A stretch of 64,000 nt of DNA from Terriglobia bacterium (GTDB lineage Bacteria; Acidobacteriota; Terriglobia; Bryobacterales; Bryobacteraceae), in NCBI GenBank assembly GCA_021325175.1, contig JAJPHS010000036.1, forward strand, positions 1 to 64,000. The letters run 5' to 3'. Both the position numbers and the translations under genes were made by a program. Below are positions 16,004-25,186 of the stretch, piece after piece (positions within the stretch are counted from its first letter, which is position 1; the number at the start of each line of letters is the position of its first letter). The notes below the pieces were generated by a model. It was not told where the DNA came from. It saw only the letters and a program-made list of their open reading frames with translations, and ran no database searches.

Positions 16004-17479
16004 TCAGCGGCTAATAGACTGAATCCTTTCTCCCAGATCCCGCCGCGCCGCTTCGAGCGCCGCCGGATCGCGGGTCCAGTTTCGCCAGTCCGGCGCGATC
16101 TTTCGCGCGCGCTCCAACGCCCAGCCGCCCGCGCCGCGCTTCTTCAGAATTTCGACGTATTCGTAATCCTGAATTCCCTGCCGGACCTGCTTGAGCCGCA
16201 TCGACGCCACCACGCCCGGAACGCCGATCTTCGATCCCGGATAGACCAAAACCCCTTCGCCCGGATAATTATTCGAGCTGAAAACGCCGGAATTGTTCAC
16301 CTGATTCCAGGGATCGTCATTCCAGCGATCGATTCGCCAGTAAAGCAGCCCGGTCAAGCCTAGCGTCTGGCTGAGAAATCCCGCTTGCAGCCGCACGTCG
16401 ATCGGATCGAAATCGATGGTCCATTTCGGCGAATATCCGTCCTGCACCAGCGTGTTGTACGACCAGATCTCCGCGCCGTGCGCGCGCGCCTCCGCGATTT
16501 GCTCCCGCGCCTCGTCGTACATTTTGGGAAGCACCACCCAGATATCCACGGCGCCGAACAACTTCGGCACGGGCGTCATCACCATCAGATTTTTGATCCC
16601 GGCCGCGTGCATATTTGTTCCCCAGACAACGATATCGTCATATAGATTGCGGCAGGCGTCGATCTCATCGGCGGTGTAATTGACCAGCAGCAGCGATTTG
16701 TCATGCGGCGCTTTGGCCTTGCGAAACTCCGCGGTCGAGGGCGGCTGCTTCATGGTGCAGTGCCCGTTATCGGCGCCGCTCCACAGGCCGGTGGTCGTCA
16801 GGTTGAGGCCGAATTTGCGAATCAGCGTCGGCTCTTCGCGCGGCTTCACCGTTTGCGGCATCACTTTATGCCGCAGCAGTTCCTCGACGCCGGCTTCATC
16901 CAGCGGATTCCACGCCTGAAACACGGATTTCAACGCCGGCGAAAGAGGTAACGCGAAATTCCAGACCGCCAGCTTCACCGGAACGGAAACGGCGCCCTGG
17001 TCCGATGAAATTTGGATCGAGCCCGAATAAGCTCCCGCCGCCGCGTCCTCCGGAATATAGAGCTCCACCCAGACGGGCTGATTTTTTTTCGCCTCGACTT
17101 GAAACGGATCTTTGTAGGGAATCAGCGGATCGGGATACCAGCCGGGCCCGTGCGAGGAGTTCGATCCATGCCAGTCCGGGCTGGCGCGATCGACAAAGAC
17201 ATAGTGTTCAATATAAAGACTGAAATTGCGAGCCTCGATGGCGTGACCGCCCGCCTTGAGCTCGGACGCCGCCAGCCGGACATTCGTCAATCCTCCGGCG
17301 GGCGCCTGCATCACGATTTCAAACGCCGCATATTCCCGCCGCGCCGCGGCCAAGTCCGCCTGCGTTGCCGCGCCGGGTTTATCCGTGGGCCCGGTTCGAT
17401 CCAGACTCGACGTGACCCAAACGGGAAACGCCGCCGCCGGGACGCAAAACAGGATGGCCAGAAACGGGCGTAGGATCAC
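16004..17479 (-). CDS. Secreted DUF4091 / GH123-like protein
   Basis: From GTG 17479 (MILRPFLAILFCVPAAAF) the protein has a signal peptide and a mature chain of about 470 residues; the open frame continues upstream to 17665 but that part does not look like protein. The N-terminal domain (about 20-170) resembles the beta-sandwich seen before DUF4091 domains, ending in PVWVELYIPEDAAAGAYSG. The catalytic-like domain includes TADEIDACRNLYDDIVVWG, EIWSYNTLV, LLYWRIDRWNDDPWNQ and QDYEYVEILKK, the last being typical of DUF4091 proteins related to GH123 N-acetylgalactosaminidases. Probable periplasmic or outer-surface glycoside hydrolase; substrate not determinable. The start codon is uncertain because no strong ribosome binding site is present. 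Confidence 0.8.
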   Translation of the reverse strand: MILRPFLAILFCVPAAAFPVWVTSSLDRTGPTDKPGAATQADLAAARREYAAFEIVMQAPAGGLTNVRLAASELKAGGHAIEARNFSLYIEHYVFVDRASPDWHGSNSSHGPGWYPDPLIPYKDPFQVEAKKNQPVWVELYIPEDAAAGAYSGSIQISSDQGAVSVPVKLAVWNFALPLSPALKSVFQAWNPLDEAGVEELLRHKVMPQTVKPREEPTLIRKFGLNLTTTGLWSGADNGHCTMKQPPSTAEFRKAKAPHDKSLLLVNYTADEIDACRNLYDDIVVWGTNMHAAGIKNLMVMTPVPKLFGAVDIWVVLPKMYDEAREQIAEARAHGAEIWSYNTLVQDGYSPKWTIDFDPIDVRLQAGFLSQTLGLTGLLYWRIDRWNDDPWNQVNNSGVFSSNNYPGEGVLVYPGSKIGVPGVVASMRLKQVRQGIQDYEYVEILKKRGAGGWALERARKIAPDWRNWTRDPAALEAARRDLGERIQSISR

Positions 17480-17589
17480 GGATGGCTTCCCGCACGCGGC
17501 TCGCCATTTCCGCGGGCCGGATTTCGATAGATTTAGAGAGCGAAGGAAAAAGGAGACGGCATTATGATTCTCTGGTTGAGGAAATCGTT

Positions 17590-17880
17590 TCCGCTCATTT
17601 TTCGCCGTCCCGGTTCTCGCGGCCAACTGGACGGTCTTTGAGGACCCGAACGAGCAGGCTTTCACCGTCGAGGTCCCACAGGGCTGGACGGCGAAGGGCG
17701 GTTTGTTTCGACTCGGCTACTCCGATTACCGGCCGATGATCGACTTGCAATCGCCGGACGGCAAAGTGAATGTGTGAACGGCGATGTGGCCGTCCCCACT
17801 CAAGGATTGCAAATCGCCGACCGGGCACCGCGCGGAGTGACGGCGACGTCGATCCGCCAGGCGATCATCGATTCATGTTG
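17590..17880 (+). pseudogene. Frameshifted remnant of a secreted acidobacterial protein family
   Basis: Between the DUF4091 and S46 genes, the plus strand reads AVPVLAANWTVFEDPNEQAF then VEVPQGWTAKGGLFRLGYSD and DYRPMIDLQSPDGKVNV before a stop at 17775-17777. In the overlapping frame just upstream (from 17774) the text continues naturally as NGDVAVPTQGLQIADRAP. Together these match the N-terminal part of a family of exported proteins I recall as common in Acidobacteria (WTVF.D...AF...VP.GW...GGLFR.GYSDYR). A one-base deletion and loss of the remaining C-terminus and of a clear start codon indicate a dead copy. The only alternative is a sequencing error plus a short gene. Confidence 0.65.
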
Positions 17881-17929
17881 GCATAACGCTAGCGCCGGAA
17901 CGTACGATCTTTCATTGCGTGATCTTGGA

Positions 17930-19984
17930 TTACTGCCCCAGCTCCGTCAACAGCGGACCGGCGTCGTAGAGCTTCTTCAGCGCCTCCGTCATGGCCGCGG
18001 TGTGCACGGCAACCGCGCGGTTGCTCTCGATATCGTAAACGTAATCGCCCACCAGCGATTCGATATTGCCGTCGAAAATCAATCCCACGATTTCGCCCTT
18101 GCCGTTGACCACCGGCGAACCGGAGTTGCCGCCGATAATATCGTCGGTGCTGACGAAATTGAACGGCGTCGCCAGATTCAGCTTCGACTGCCCTTCCGCG
18201 AAGCGCGGAACCAGATCGAACGGGTGCTGGTGATTGAAATCGGCGGAGCGGTCATAAAGCCCGAAAAACGTGGTTTTCGGTGGCGCTTCCGTTCCGTTGT
18301 AGGGATAGCCCTTCACGGTTCCGTAGGACAGGCGCAGCGTAAACGTCGCATCCGGATAGGTGCTGCGGCCGTAAACCGCGAAACGCGCGCGTCCAAGCTG
18401 CTCGCCGCCGCGCTGCTCGACGCTTTCCACGTTATCCTGCATCCATTTGATGTAGTCGCGCCGCATCGGATCAAGCTGGCGGGCCAAGACGATCATTGGA
18501 TCGGTGGATGCCTTCACCGCCGCTTCCCCACCTTCGATCAGCTTCTTGCGCGCCTCCGGGTTTTCGAGCGATGTTCCGTTCACCAGCCAAGCCGCGACCT
18601 GATCGGGCGATTTCCCGCCAAGGACGATTTCGAGGAACGGATCGTTTGGTCCCATCTCCTTCAAATCGAGCTGCAAGGCGCCGGTGATGCGCGCAATTTC
18701 CATGTCTTTATAAATCGGCGCGGGGGAAAACAGGTCGAAGCGCAGCGACTCAAGCTGCGAATCGTGATAGCCCGGCAGGCGCTGTCCATCCGGCTTCTTG
18801 ATTTCGGCCACGTATTGAACGATGGTCATGGCGATGCCGGCCAGGCGCGAATCCATCGCGTGGAAGAAGCGCTCCTTGATGCGCGTCGTGGCTTTGCTTT
18901 CGGCCGCGGCGATTTCATTCCACGCATTGCCGTACTTCGCTTTCCAATCGGGATTGGCATCGACCGCGGCCCGGAACTTTTCCTCCTGATCGCGCTTGGT
19001 CTGCATAATACGGGGATTCTGCAAACCGCTCAGCATCCCTTCAAGCGCCTTCTCGCTGTTGGAGTAATCGAAAATGTCGGTTTCCGCCTCCTGCGCGTGC
19101 GCGGGACTGGTGGCCGAGAACGCCCGCAGCGTGGCGATGCGGCTCTTGAGCACGGTCAAATAATCCGGCAACACCGAATCGCGCTGAAATTCGAGCTGCG
19201 CCAGCGTATCCAGGCGCGACGTCGAGCCGGGATTGCCGGACACAAAAACCAATTCGTTGTCCCTGGCGCCTTCCGGATTCCACTTCAAATAATTCGGGGT
19301 ATCGATCGGCTTGCCGTTTTCGTAGACGCGAAACAGTGCCATATCGAGGCAATAGCGCGGATAGGTGAAATTATCCGGATCGCCGCCGAAGTACGCCACC
19401 TGCTCCTCCGGCGCGAAGACGATTCGCACATCGGTGTATTTTTTGTATCGATAAAGCCAATATTCACCGCCCTGATAGAGCGTGATCACATCGCTGCGCA
19501 AACCCGTTTTCTCCGTGCTTTCCTTTTCGATCTGCGCGATGATTTTCCGCCGCGCGTCGAACTGCTGCTCCGGAGTTTTCGCCGCCTGCACGGCCGACTG
19601 GACGCGCTGCGTCACGTCCTCGGTCGACATCAGCACGTTCACCTCCAGGTCCGGCGATTTCATCTCCTCGGCCTGCGTGCGCGCGTAGAATCCATCGCGA
19701 ATATAGTTGTGCTCCGGCGTGGAATTTTTTTGAAGCTGGCCGCGCGCGACGTGATGATTGGTCAGCAGCAACCCATGCGGGCTGACGAACGATCCCGAGC
19801 CGCCGTCGTTCAAGCGAACCGACGCCAGGCGCACATGATCGAGCCATTCCTTGGTCAGCGTGTAGTGATATTTTTCCTGAATCTGGCGGATCGGGGGATT
19901 ATCGAAGGTCCACATCCCTTCGTCGGCGGGAGCGGTCGCGGCGAAGGCGCCCGCTAAAACTGCGAAGGCGATCCAGTGCTTCAT
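17930..19984 (-). CDS. S46-family dipeptidyl-peptidase (DPP7-like)
   Basis: A 684-residue exported serine peptidase that removes dipeptides from peptide N-termini in the periplasm. After a signal peptide (to about residue 20) comes the hallmark DEGMWTFDNPP. The catalytic histidine is in TNHHVARG (about residue 77) and the nucleophile in IIGGNSGSPVVNGKG (Ser about 621), with VHTAAM near the end. The residue following the serine strand reads FDGN; Gly at this position is associated with DPP7 (hydrophobic preference) whereas DPP11 has Arg, so hydrophobic or broad specificity is inferred. Length is close to the family norm of about 700. Its start, ATG 19984, is well supported by the signal peptide. 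Confidence 0.95.
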   Translation of the reverse strand: MKHWIAFAVLAGAFAATAPADEGMWTFDNPPIRQIQEKYHYTLTKEWLDHVRLASVRLNDGGSGSFVSPHGLLLTNHHVARGQLQKNSTPEHNYIRDGFYARTQAEEMKSPDLEVNVLMSTEDVTQRVQSAVQAAKTPEQQFDARRKIIAQIEKESTEKTGLRSDVITLYQGGEYWLYRYKKYTDVRIVFAPEEQVAYFGGDPDNFTYPRYCLDMALFRVYENGKPIDTPNYLKWNPEGARDNELVFVSGNPGSTSRLDTLAQLEFQRDSVLPDYLTVLKSRIATLRAFSATSPAHAQEAETDIFDYSNSEKALEGMLSGLQNPRIMQTKRDQEEKFRAAVDANPDWKAKYGNAWNEIAAAESKATTRIKERFFHAMDSRLAGIAMTIVQYVAEIKKPDGQRLPGYHDSQLESLRFDLFSPAPIYKDMEIARITGALQLDLKEMGPNDPFLEIVLGGKSPDQVAAWLVNGTSLENPEARKKLIEGGEAAVKASTDPMIVLARQLDPMRRDYIKWMQDNVESVEQRGGEQLGRARFAVYGRSTYPDATFTLRLSYGTVKGYPYNGTEAPPKTTFFGLYDRSADFNHQHPFDLVPRFAEGQSKLNLATPFNFVSTDDIIGGNSGSPVVNGKGEIVGLIFDGNIESLVGDYVYDIESNRAVAVHTAAMTEALKKLYDAGPLLTELGQ

Positions 19985-20114
19985 GATTTTATTCCAACAT
20001 AAGTCATCCGCGATCGTTCAGCCAATCCAGCCCTCCCCGGCACGAATCCATGATCGTCGAGGCCGGATGCACGCCGGAAAGAGCGGACCGCCGCAAATTT
20101 GACTCTCGTCCCGA

Positions 20115-20636
20115 TCAGTCTTGGAGGGTAACGCTCAATATCTGCGCGACATGATGCTGGCCGTGCCAGGCATACAAGGCGAGGTTCTGATCCAGACGCA
20201 CCAAGCCCAGTTCCGGATGTCGAAACGCGCGCGCGAACGCCGCGTCATCCATGGATCGCAGCAGCCGCACCCAGCGATCGTGCAGCGCTTCCAGCATCGC
20301 GATCGATGTCTCGACCGGCGTCGCCGCCGTATCGGCAAGCTCAGCCCAGCGCGCCTCGTCATAGGGCTTGATCACCGGTTCATGTTCGGTTAGCGCCAGC
20401 TTGAACCGGATGTACGAATTCAGATGGCTGTCGGGGAGATGATGCACCACCTGCCGGGCGGTCCATCCGCCTTGGCGGTACGGCGTATCGAGCTGCGCGG
20501 CATTCATGCCGCCGACCGCGGCGCGAAGTTTCGCCGGCGCTTCGGCGATTTCATCGATCCATTGCCGCCGCTGGCTGGCCGTTACTTCCCGCGGGAACGA
20601 AAATTTCCCGATCGGATACCTGGGATCGGTTGCCAT
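20115..20636 (-). CDS. YfiT/BstA-type bacillithiol-transferase-like DinB protein
   Basis: The 173-residue product has the DinB-fold features of YfiT/BstA: DPRYPIGKFSFP at the start, RQGGWTARQVVHHLPDSHLNSYIRFKLAL and, close to the C-terminus, AWHGQHHVAQI. The histidines in VVHHLPDSH and HGQHHVAQI form the metal site. BstA enzymes transfer thiols such as bacillithiol to electrophiles; whether this organism makes bacillithiol is not visible in the window. The ATG at 20636 is preceded by CCAGGAAAATC, a fair ribosome binding site. The start overlaps the end of the upstream ABC exporter gene by 86 bases in another frame, which is unusually long. Confidence 0.9.
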   Translation of the reverse strand: MATDPRYPIGKFSFPREVTASQRRQWIDEIAEAPAKLRAAVGGMNAAQLDTPYRQGGWTARQVVHHLPDSHLNSYIRFKLALTEHEPVIKPYDEARWAELADTAATPVETSIAMLEALHDRWVRLLRSMDDAAFARAFRHPELGLVRLDQNLALYAWHGQHHVAQILSVTLQD

Positions 20637-22443
20637 GATTTTCCTGGTCCTTGTATTGAAGTTGATACAGCGTCCAGTAAATTCCGCGCGCCGCCAGAAG
20701 CTGCTGATGCGTGCCGCTCTCGCGCAGTTGGCTTTTGTGCATCACCAGAATGCGGTCCGCGCGCTGGATGGTCGAAAGCCGGTGCGCGATGATCAGCGAC
20801 GTGCGGCCCTCCACCATGTTCGCCAGCGCCTCGCAAACGCGAAATTCGGTTTCCGTATCGACGCTGGACGTCGCTTCGTCCAGAATCAAAAATCGCGGAT
20901 TGTGCGCCAGCGCTCGCGCGAAACTGATGAGCTGCTTCTGGCCGGTGGAGAATCCGTTTCCCCGCTCGCGCACCGGATGGGCGAACTCCTCCGGCAGTGC
21001 GCGCACGAAATCGAGCAGATTCACCTGCGCCGCGGCCGAGGCGATCGCTTCATCGCTCACCTGCTCCGACCCCAGCCGGATATTGGAATCGAGCGTCCCG
21101 GTGAACAGATGCGGGTCCTGCAAAACCACGCCGAAATGCCGCCGCAGATCATCCAGCGCAAATTCGCGAATATCGACGCCGCCAATTTTAATCGAGCCGC
21201 GCTGGATATCGTAAAAGCGCAGCAGCAGGCTGGCGAGCGTCGTCTTCCCCGCGCCGGTGTGCCCCACCACCGCGATCGTTTCACCCGGCTCGATCCGGAA
21301 GCTGACGTCGCGCAGCACCCAGTCTTCATCCTTATAAGCGAACCAGACGTGATCGAATTCCACCGAAGCCGCCTCCTGCGGAAAAGGCTTGGGAACGCGC
21401 GGGGAGGTGATCGCCGCCGGCGTATCCAGCAGCTTGAAGACGCGCTCGCTCGCCGCCATCGCCGCTTGCAGGCTGTTGTATTTTTCGCTCAAATCCTGAA
21501 TGGGCCGGAAGAAGCGCTGGCCATATTGAAAAAACGCGACCATCACGCCCAGCGACAGGAATCCGGAGCGGATTCGGAATCCGCCATAGGCGAGCAGCGC
21601 CGCCAGCGCCAGCATGCTTAAAAATTCGATGACCGGATAAAACCAGCCGTAAGCCTGGATGGCGTCCTTGTACGCCTCCATGTGATCGCGATTGATGCGC
21701 GTGAACTCCTGGCGGCTGCGCCCCTCGCGATTGAAGAGTTGCAGCACCGCCATTCCGTTTACGTGCTCCTGAAGATAGGCGTTGATGCGGGCGATCGCCA
21801 CGCGGATTCGGCGGTAGCTTTGCTGCACCGCCTTGCGGAAGCGCGCGGTTACCAAAATCACGACCGGCATGACCAGCACCAGCAGCAGCGTTAACCCCGG
21901 GCTCATCCGAACCATCACCATAATGGCCAGCGCCAGCCCCAGCAGGTCCGCGGAAATCTCCACCAGCCCCGACGACCACAATTCATTCAGCGCGTCGACG
22001 TCGGTGGTGACGCGCGTCAGCAGCCGCCCCACAGGATTGCGATCGTAGTAGGACATATCCAGCCGCTGAAGGTGCGCCATCAATTCGCGCCGGAGGTCGA
22101 ACATCGCGTATTGGCCGGTGCGCTGCATCAAATAAGTCTGCGTAAATTCGGCGGCGAAGGCGATCAGCACCGCCGCCAGGTAGAGCCCGGATATCTGCGC
22201 GAGACCGGTCCAGGTATTCGAGGAAAGCCAGCGATTCAGCACGGATTCGACCGGATGATCCGGCCGCGCCAGATATTTATCGATGGCAAGCTGCGTGAGG
22301 ATTGGCCCGCAGACCTGCGCAAGAGATTGCACCACCAGAAACCCTAGCGAAACAATCACGGTGGCGCGATACGGGCGCAAATAGCGGACCAGCCGGCGCA
22401 TCAACCGCGCGTCGTATGCCTTGCCTAGAATCTCTTCTTCCAC
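20551..22443 (-). CDS. ABC exporter, fused membrane and ATPase domains
   Basis: The 630-residue half-transporter has a six-helix membrane domain (about residues 15-330, RRLVRYLRPYRATVIVSLGF) followed by an ATPase domain: Walker A GHTGAGKTTLASLLLR, Q-loop VVLQDPHLF, signature FSTGQKQLISFARAL, Walker B RFLILDEATSSVD and switch histidine IIAHRLSTIQ. The signature has STGQKQ instead of LSGGQ, seen in a subset of MsbA/lipid or drug exporters. It likely works as a homodimer or with another half exporter. Start GTG 22443. The last roughly 28 codons, after YWTLYQLQYKDQE, overlap the YfiT-like gene and look like random extension rather than a folded segment. Confidence 0.93.
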   Translation of the reverse strand: MEEEILGKAYDARLMRRLVRYLRPYRATVIVSLGFLVVQSLAQVCGPILTQLAIDKYLARPDHPVESVLNRWLSSNTWTGLAQISGLYLAAVLIAFAAEFTQTYLMQRTGQYAMFDLRRELMAHLQRLDMSYYDRNPVGRLLTRVTTDVDALNELWSSGLVEISADLLGLALAIMVMVRMSPGLTLLLVLVMPVVILVTARFRKAVQQSYRRIRVAIARINAYLQEHVNGMAVLQLFNREGRSRQEFTRINRDHMEAYKDAIQAYGWFYPVIEFLSMLALAALLAYGGFRIRSGFLSLGVMVAFFQYGQRFFRPIQDLSEKYNSLQAAMAASERVFKLLDTPAAITSPRVPKPFPQEAASVEFDHVWFAYKDEDWVLRDVSFRIEPGETIAVVGHTGAGKTTLASLLLRFYDIQRGSIKIGGVDIREFALDDLRRHFGVVLQDPHLFTGTLDSNIRLGSEQVSDEAIASAAAQVNLLDFVRALPEEFAHPVRERGNGFSTGQKQLISFARALAHNPRFLILDEATSSVDTETEFRVCEALANMVEGRTSLIIAHRLSTIQRADRILVMHKSQLRESGTHQQLLAARGIYWTLYQLQYKDQENHGNRSQVSDREIFVPAGSNGQPAAAMDR

Positions 22444-22546
22444 GAGACTTGCTCATCCCAGCGTAGCGCGAATCGGCGATTTGTCGACCCCCGGCGGAAA
22501 TTCCGGCTCGCTGGCTTGCGATTCCGGAATCCGCTAATTTGGACTG

Positions 22547-23428
22547 GTGGACGGAGTGATCGTAGTCGATAAGCCGCTCGGCTGGACGTCGCATGACGTG
22601 GTGAATAAGATGCGCCGCATCGCGGGGATGCGAAAAGTCGGGCATTTGGGAACTCTCGATCCGGGCGCGACGGGCGTTCTGCCTCTGGTGATCGGCCGCG
22701 CCACGCGCCTGGCGCAATTTTATACGCGAAACGACAAACTATACGAAGGCGTGATCCGCTTCGGATTTTCGACCAACACCTACGATGCCGAGGGCGAACC
22801 AACTTCGCCGGAAACGCCGGTTGTGCTCGATCGCGACATCGTCGAGGCGGCGCTCAGCCGGTTTCGCGGCGAGTTTATGCAGACGCCGCCGCCGGTTTCC
22901 GCGAAAAAGATCGCCGGTAAACCCGCCTATGAGCTGGCGCGAAAGAATCAAATCGTGGAGCTGAAGCCGGTAGCGGTTGAAGTTTACTCGCTCGACGTGG
23001 TGCGCGTCGAAGGAAATGAAGCCGAGGTGCGGGTCCATTGTTCGGCCGGGACGTATCTGCGCGGCGTCGCGCACGAAGTGGGCCAGATCCTGGGATGCGG
23101 CGCGCATCTGAAAAGCCTGCGGCGCACCGCCTCCGGTGATTTCAAAATTGAAGCCGCGCGGACGCTGGAGCAGTTGGCCGAGATCGGCGCGGCGGGAAAG
23201 CTCCAGGAGGTGCTGATCCCGGCCGCGCAGCTCCTGCCCGAGTTTCCGATGGAGATGGTCGACGCGATCACCGCCGGACAGATCCGAAATGGCCGCGATT
23301 TTCGCGTCTCGCCGTTTCAGGGCCGCCGCGGCTCGCGTTACGTGAAAGCGGTCACGCCGCAAGGCGATCTGATCGCCATCGGCGAGGCCCGTTTGCCGCA
23401 TCTTTATCACCCGGTGCTGGTTTTATAA
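22547..23428 (+). CDS. truB: tRNA pseudouridine(55) synthase
   Basis: TruB converts uridine 55 in the T-loop of nearly all tRNAs to pseudouridine. The 293-residue product starts at GTG 22547 with MDGVIVVDKPLGWTSHDVV and carries the catalytic motif KVGHLGTLDPGATGVLPL (Asp in LDPGA, residue about 40). The remaining RNA-binding segments SAKKIAGKPAYELARK, CSAGTYLRGVAHEVG and LRRTASGDF are all present. Length is typical. It is transcribed divergently from the ABC exporter, with about 100 bases between them. Confidence 0.97.
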   Translation: MDGVIVVDKPLGWTSHDVVNKMRRIAGMRKVGHLGTLDPGATGVLPLVIGRATRLAQFYTRNDKLYEGVIRFGFSTNTYDAEGEPTSPETPVVLDRDIVEAALSRFRGEFMQTPPPVSAKKIAGKPAYELARKNQIVELKPVAVEVYSLDVVRVEGNEAEVRVHCSAGTYLRGVAHEVGQILGCGAHLKSLRRTASGDFKIEAARTLEQLAEIGAAGKLQEVLIPAAQLLPEFPMEMVDAITAGQIRNGRDFRVSPFQGRRGSRYVKAVTPQGDLIAIGEARLPHLYHPVLVL

Positions 23429-23452
23429 ATAGACCTGTTCGGGTATTCTAAT

Positions 23453-23776
23453 ATGTCAGTGGCGAAATTCCTGCTTTGCGTCGGGATCTGCCTGATCCTC
23501 AGCGGATGGGCTCAGGCGCAGCAGTCCACGCCGGAGGAAAAAAGGCCCGACGCGTTCTTTTCAGGAACGGTGATCGAGAGCACGCCCCAGCGAATTTCGG
23601 TTTCGCGCCGCATCTCCGGAAGGCAGGAAAAGCGCACCTTTCGCGTCACTCCGGAGACCAAAATCGAAGGCAAGCTACAGGCCAAGGTCCGGGTGACGGT
23701 ACAGTACAGCACTCAGGAGGACGGCTCCAGCACCGCCACGCGCATCGTGGTCCACAGCGCCGCGCCGAAAAAATGA
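23453..23776 (+). CDS. Small secreted hypothetical protein (OB-like)
   Basis: A 107-residue product with a good signal peptide (KFLLCVGICLILSGWAQA, cleavage about residue 22). The mature part, FFSGTVIESTPQRISVSRR, TFRVTPETKIEGKLQAKVRV and TVQYSTQEDGSSTATRIVVH, alternates hydrophobic and charged residues like a small beta-barrel; similar exported proteins with the V.YS...G...A..I.V pattern are common in Acidobacteria. It follows truB by 24 bases on the same strand. The start could also be GTG 23459. No function is recognised. Confidence 0.75.
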   Translation: MSVAKFLLCVGICLILSGWAQAQQSTPEEKRPDAFFSGTVIESTPQRISVSRRISGRQEKRTFRVTPETKIEGKLQAKVRVTVQYSTQEDGSSTATRIVVHSAAPKK

Positions 23777-23785
23777 AGCCGGCGT

Positions 23786-25186
23786 TTATTCTGACCGCGG
23801 GCCGCCGGCGCGCGCGCGTTTCTTCGCTACCCACCCCTCCTTCACCACCTGCCTGCCGCGTCCGAGCGCGAGAGCCTCGCCGGGCACCGCGTCCGTGATG
23901 ACGCTCCCCGCGCCGATGTAGCTCGCCGCGCCGATCTTCACCGGGGCCACCAGGGTCGAATTGCTCCCGATGAACGCGCCGTCGCCGATTTCGGTCTCGT
24001 GTTTCTTCTCCCCGTCGTAGTTGCAGGTGATCGTTCCCGCACCTACATTGACCCCCTTGCCGATCCGCGCGTCGCCCAGATACGCCAGATGCTGGCTCTT
24101 GGCGCCCGCGCCCAAGCGGCTCTTCTTGACTTCGACGAAATTGCCGATGCGCGCCTCCGGGCCGACGTGGGCGCTCATCCGCAGCCGCGCGAAAGGGCCG
24201 ATCTCCGCCCTGGACTCGACTGTGGATTCGCTGATGATCGTGTACGGTTTCACCACCGCGCCCGCGGCCAGCCGCGACGATTCGAGAATCGCGCCCGCAC
24301 CGATCCGGCAGTCCTCGCCGATTTCCGTATCGCCCAGAAGACGCACGAACGGCTCAATCACCGTATCCATTCCGGCGCGAACGCGCGCGTCGATCGACAC
24401 CGTCTCGGGACGCTCGATGGTAACGCCGGAAAGCATCAGCTCCTCGGCCTTGCGCGCGCGCAAAATTCGATCCGCTTCGGCCAGCTCGACCCGGGTATTG
24501 ATCCCGAGCAGCTCCCGCGGATCATCCAGGTGCATGATGCGAACCCGATATCCGCGCGCGGTGAGAATCGCGGCCATATCGGTCAAATAAAATTCGCCGG
24601 AAACCGGATTCGGCTGGATCTCGCTTAAGTAACGCCACAACAGATCGGAGCGGAAACAATAAATGCCCGAATTAATCACGCGAATCCGTTTCTGTTCCGG
24701 CGTGCAGGCTTTATCTTCGACGATCATGGTCGCGTTGCCGCCGGCGTCCACCAGGACGCGGCCATATCCGGAAGGATCGTCGAGCGTGGTGGTGATCAAT
24801 GTTGCCGCGGCGTCCGATTTCGCCTGCTCGTCGCGCAGGCGAAGAAGCGTCGCCGCCGAAAGCAGCGGGGTATCGCCGTAAAGCACCATCAGCAGATCGC
24901 CCGCTTCGCGTTCCAGAAGATCGCGGCAGCAGGCCAGCGCATCGCCGGTGCCGCGCTGCTGCTGCTGGCGCGCGAAGCGGACGCCCAGCGGGGCGAGCTG
25001 CTCTTCCACCTGCTCCGCCTGATGCCCGGTGACCACCACCATGCGATCGGGCGGCGCGACGGCGCGCGCGGCTTCGATCACATGCTCCACCAGCGCCAAT
25101 CCGCCGGCGCGATGCAGCACCTTGGCCCGTCTGGACCGCATTCGCGTGCCCAATCCAGCGGCTAGAATCGCGACGTTCACGTTCAT
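23786..25186 (-). CDS. glmU: Bifunctional UDP-GlcNAc pyrophosphorylase / glucosamine-1-phosphate acetyltransferase
   Basis: GlmU makes UDP-N-acetylglucosamine, the entry sugar nucleotide for peptidoglycan and lipopolysaccharide. The 466-residue product has the pyrophosphorylase start ILAAGLGTRMRSRRAKVLH, VLYGDTPLLS, and YPP-type sugar-binding residues, then a left-handed beta-helix of hexapeptide repeats (GEDCRIGAGAILESSRL, IGPFARLRMSAHVGPEARIG, NVGAGTITCNYDGEKKHET). The active-site Asn-Tyr-Asp segment is intact. ATG 25186 overlaps the end of the yvcK-type gene by 4 bases, so cell-wall precursor synthesis is coupled to a gluconeogenesis/cell-shape factor. Confidence 0.97.
   Translation of the reverse strand: MNVNVAILAAGLGTRMRSRRAKVLHRAGGLALVEHVIEAARAVAPPDRMVVVTGHQAEQVEEQLAPLGVRFARQQQQRGTGDALACCRDLLEREAGDLLMVLYGDTPLLSAATLLRLRDEQAKSDAAATLITTTLDDPSGYGRVLVDAGGNATMIVEDKACTPEQKRIRVINSGIYCFRSDLLWRYLSEIQPNPVSGEFYLTDMAAILTARGYRVRIMHLDDPRELLGINTRVELAEADRILRARKAEELMLSGVTIERPETVSIDARVRAGMDTVIEPFVRLLGDTEIGEDCRIGAGAILESSRLAAGAVVKPYTIISESTVESRAEIGPFARLRMSAHVGPEARIGNFVEVKKSRLGAGAKSQHLAYLGDARIGKGVNVGAGTITCNYDGEKKHETEIGDGAFIGSNSTLVAPVKIGAASYIGAGSVITDAVPGEALALGRGRQVVKEGWVAKKRARAGGPRSE

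Noticed and set aside
17774-19957. A 727-codon plus-strand open frame opposite the S46 peptidase gene
   Set aside because: It is the antisense shadow of a convincing S46 gene; composition is arginine/histidine rich and has no motif. Only its first about 35 codons are of interest, as the end of the pseudogene remnant.
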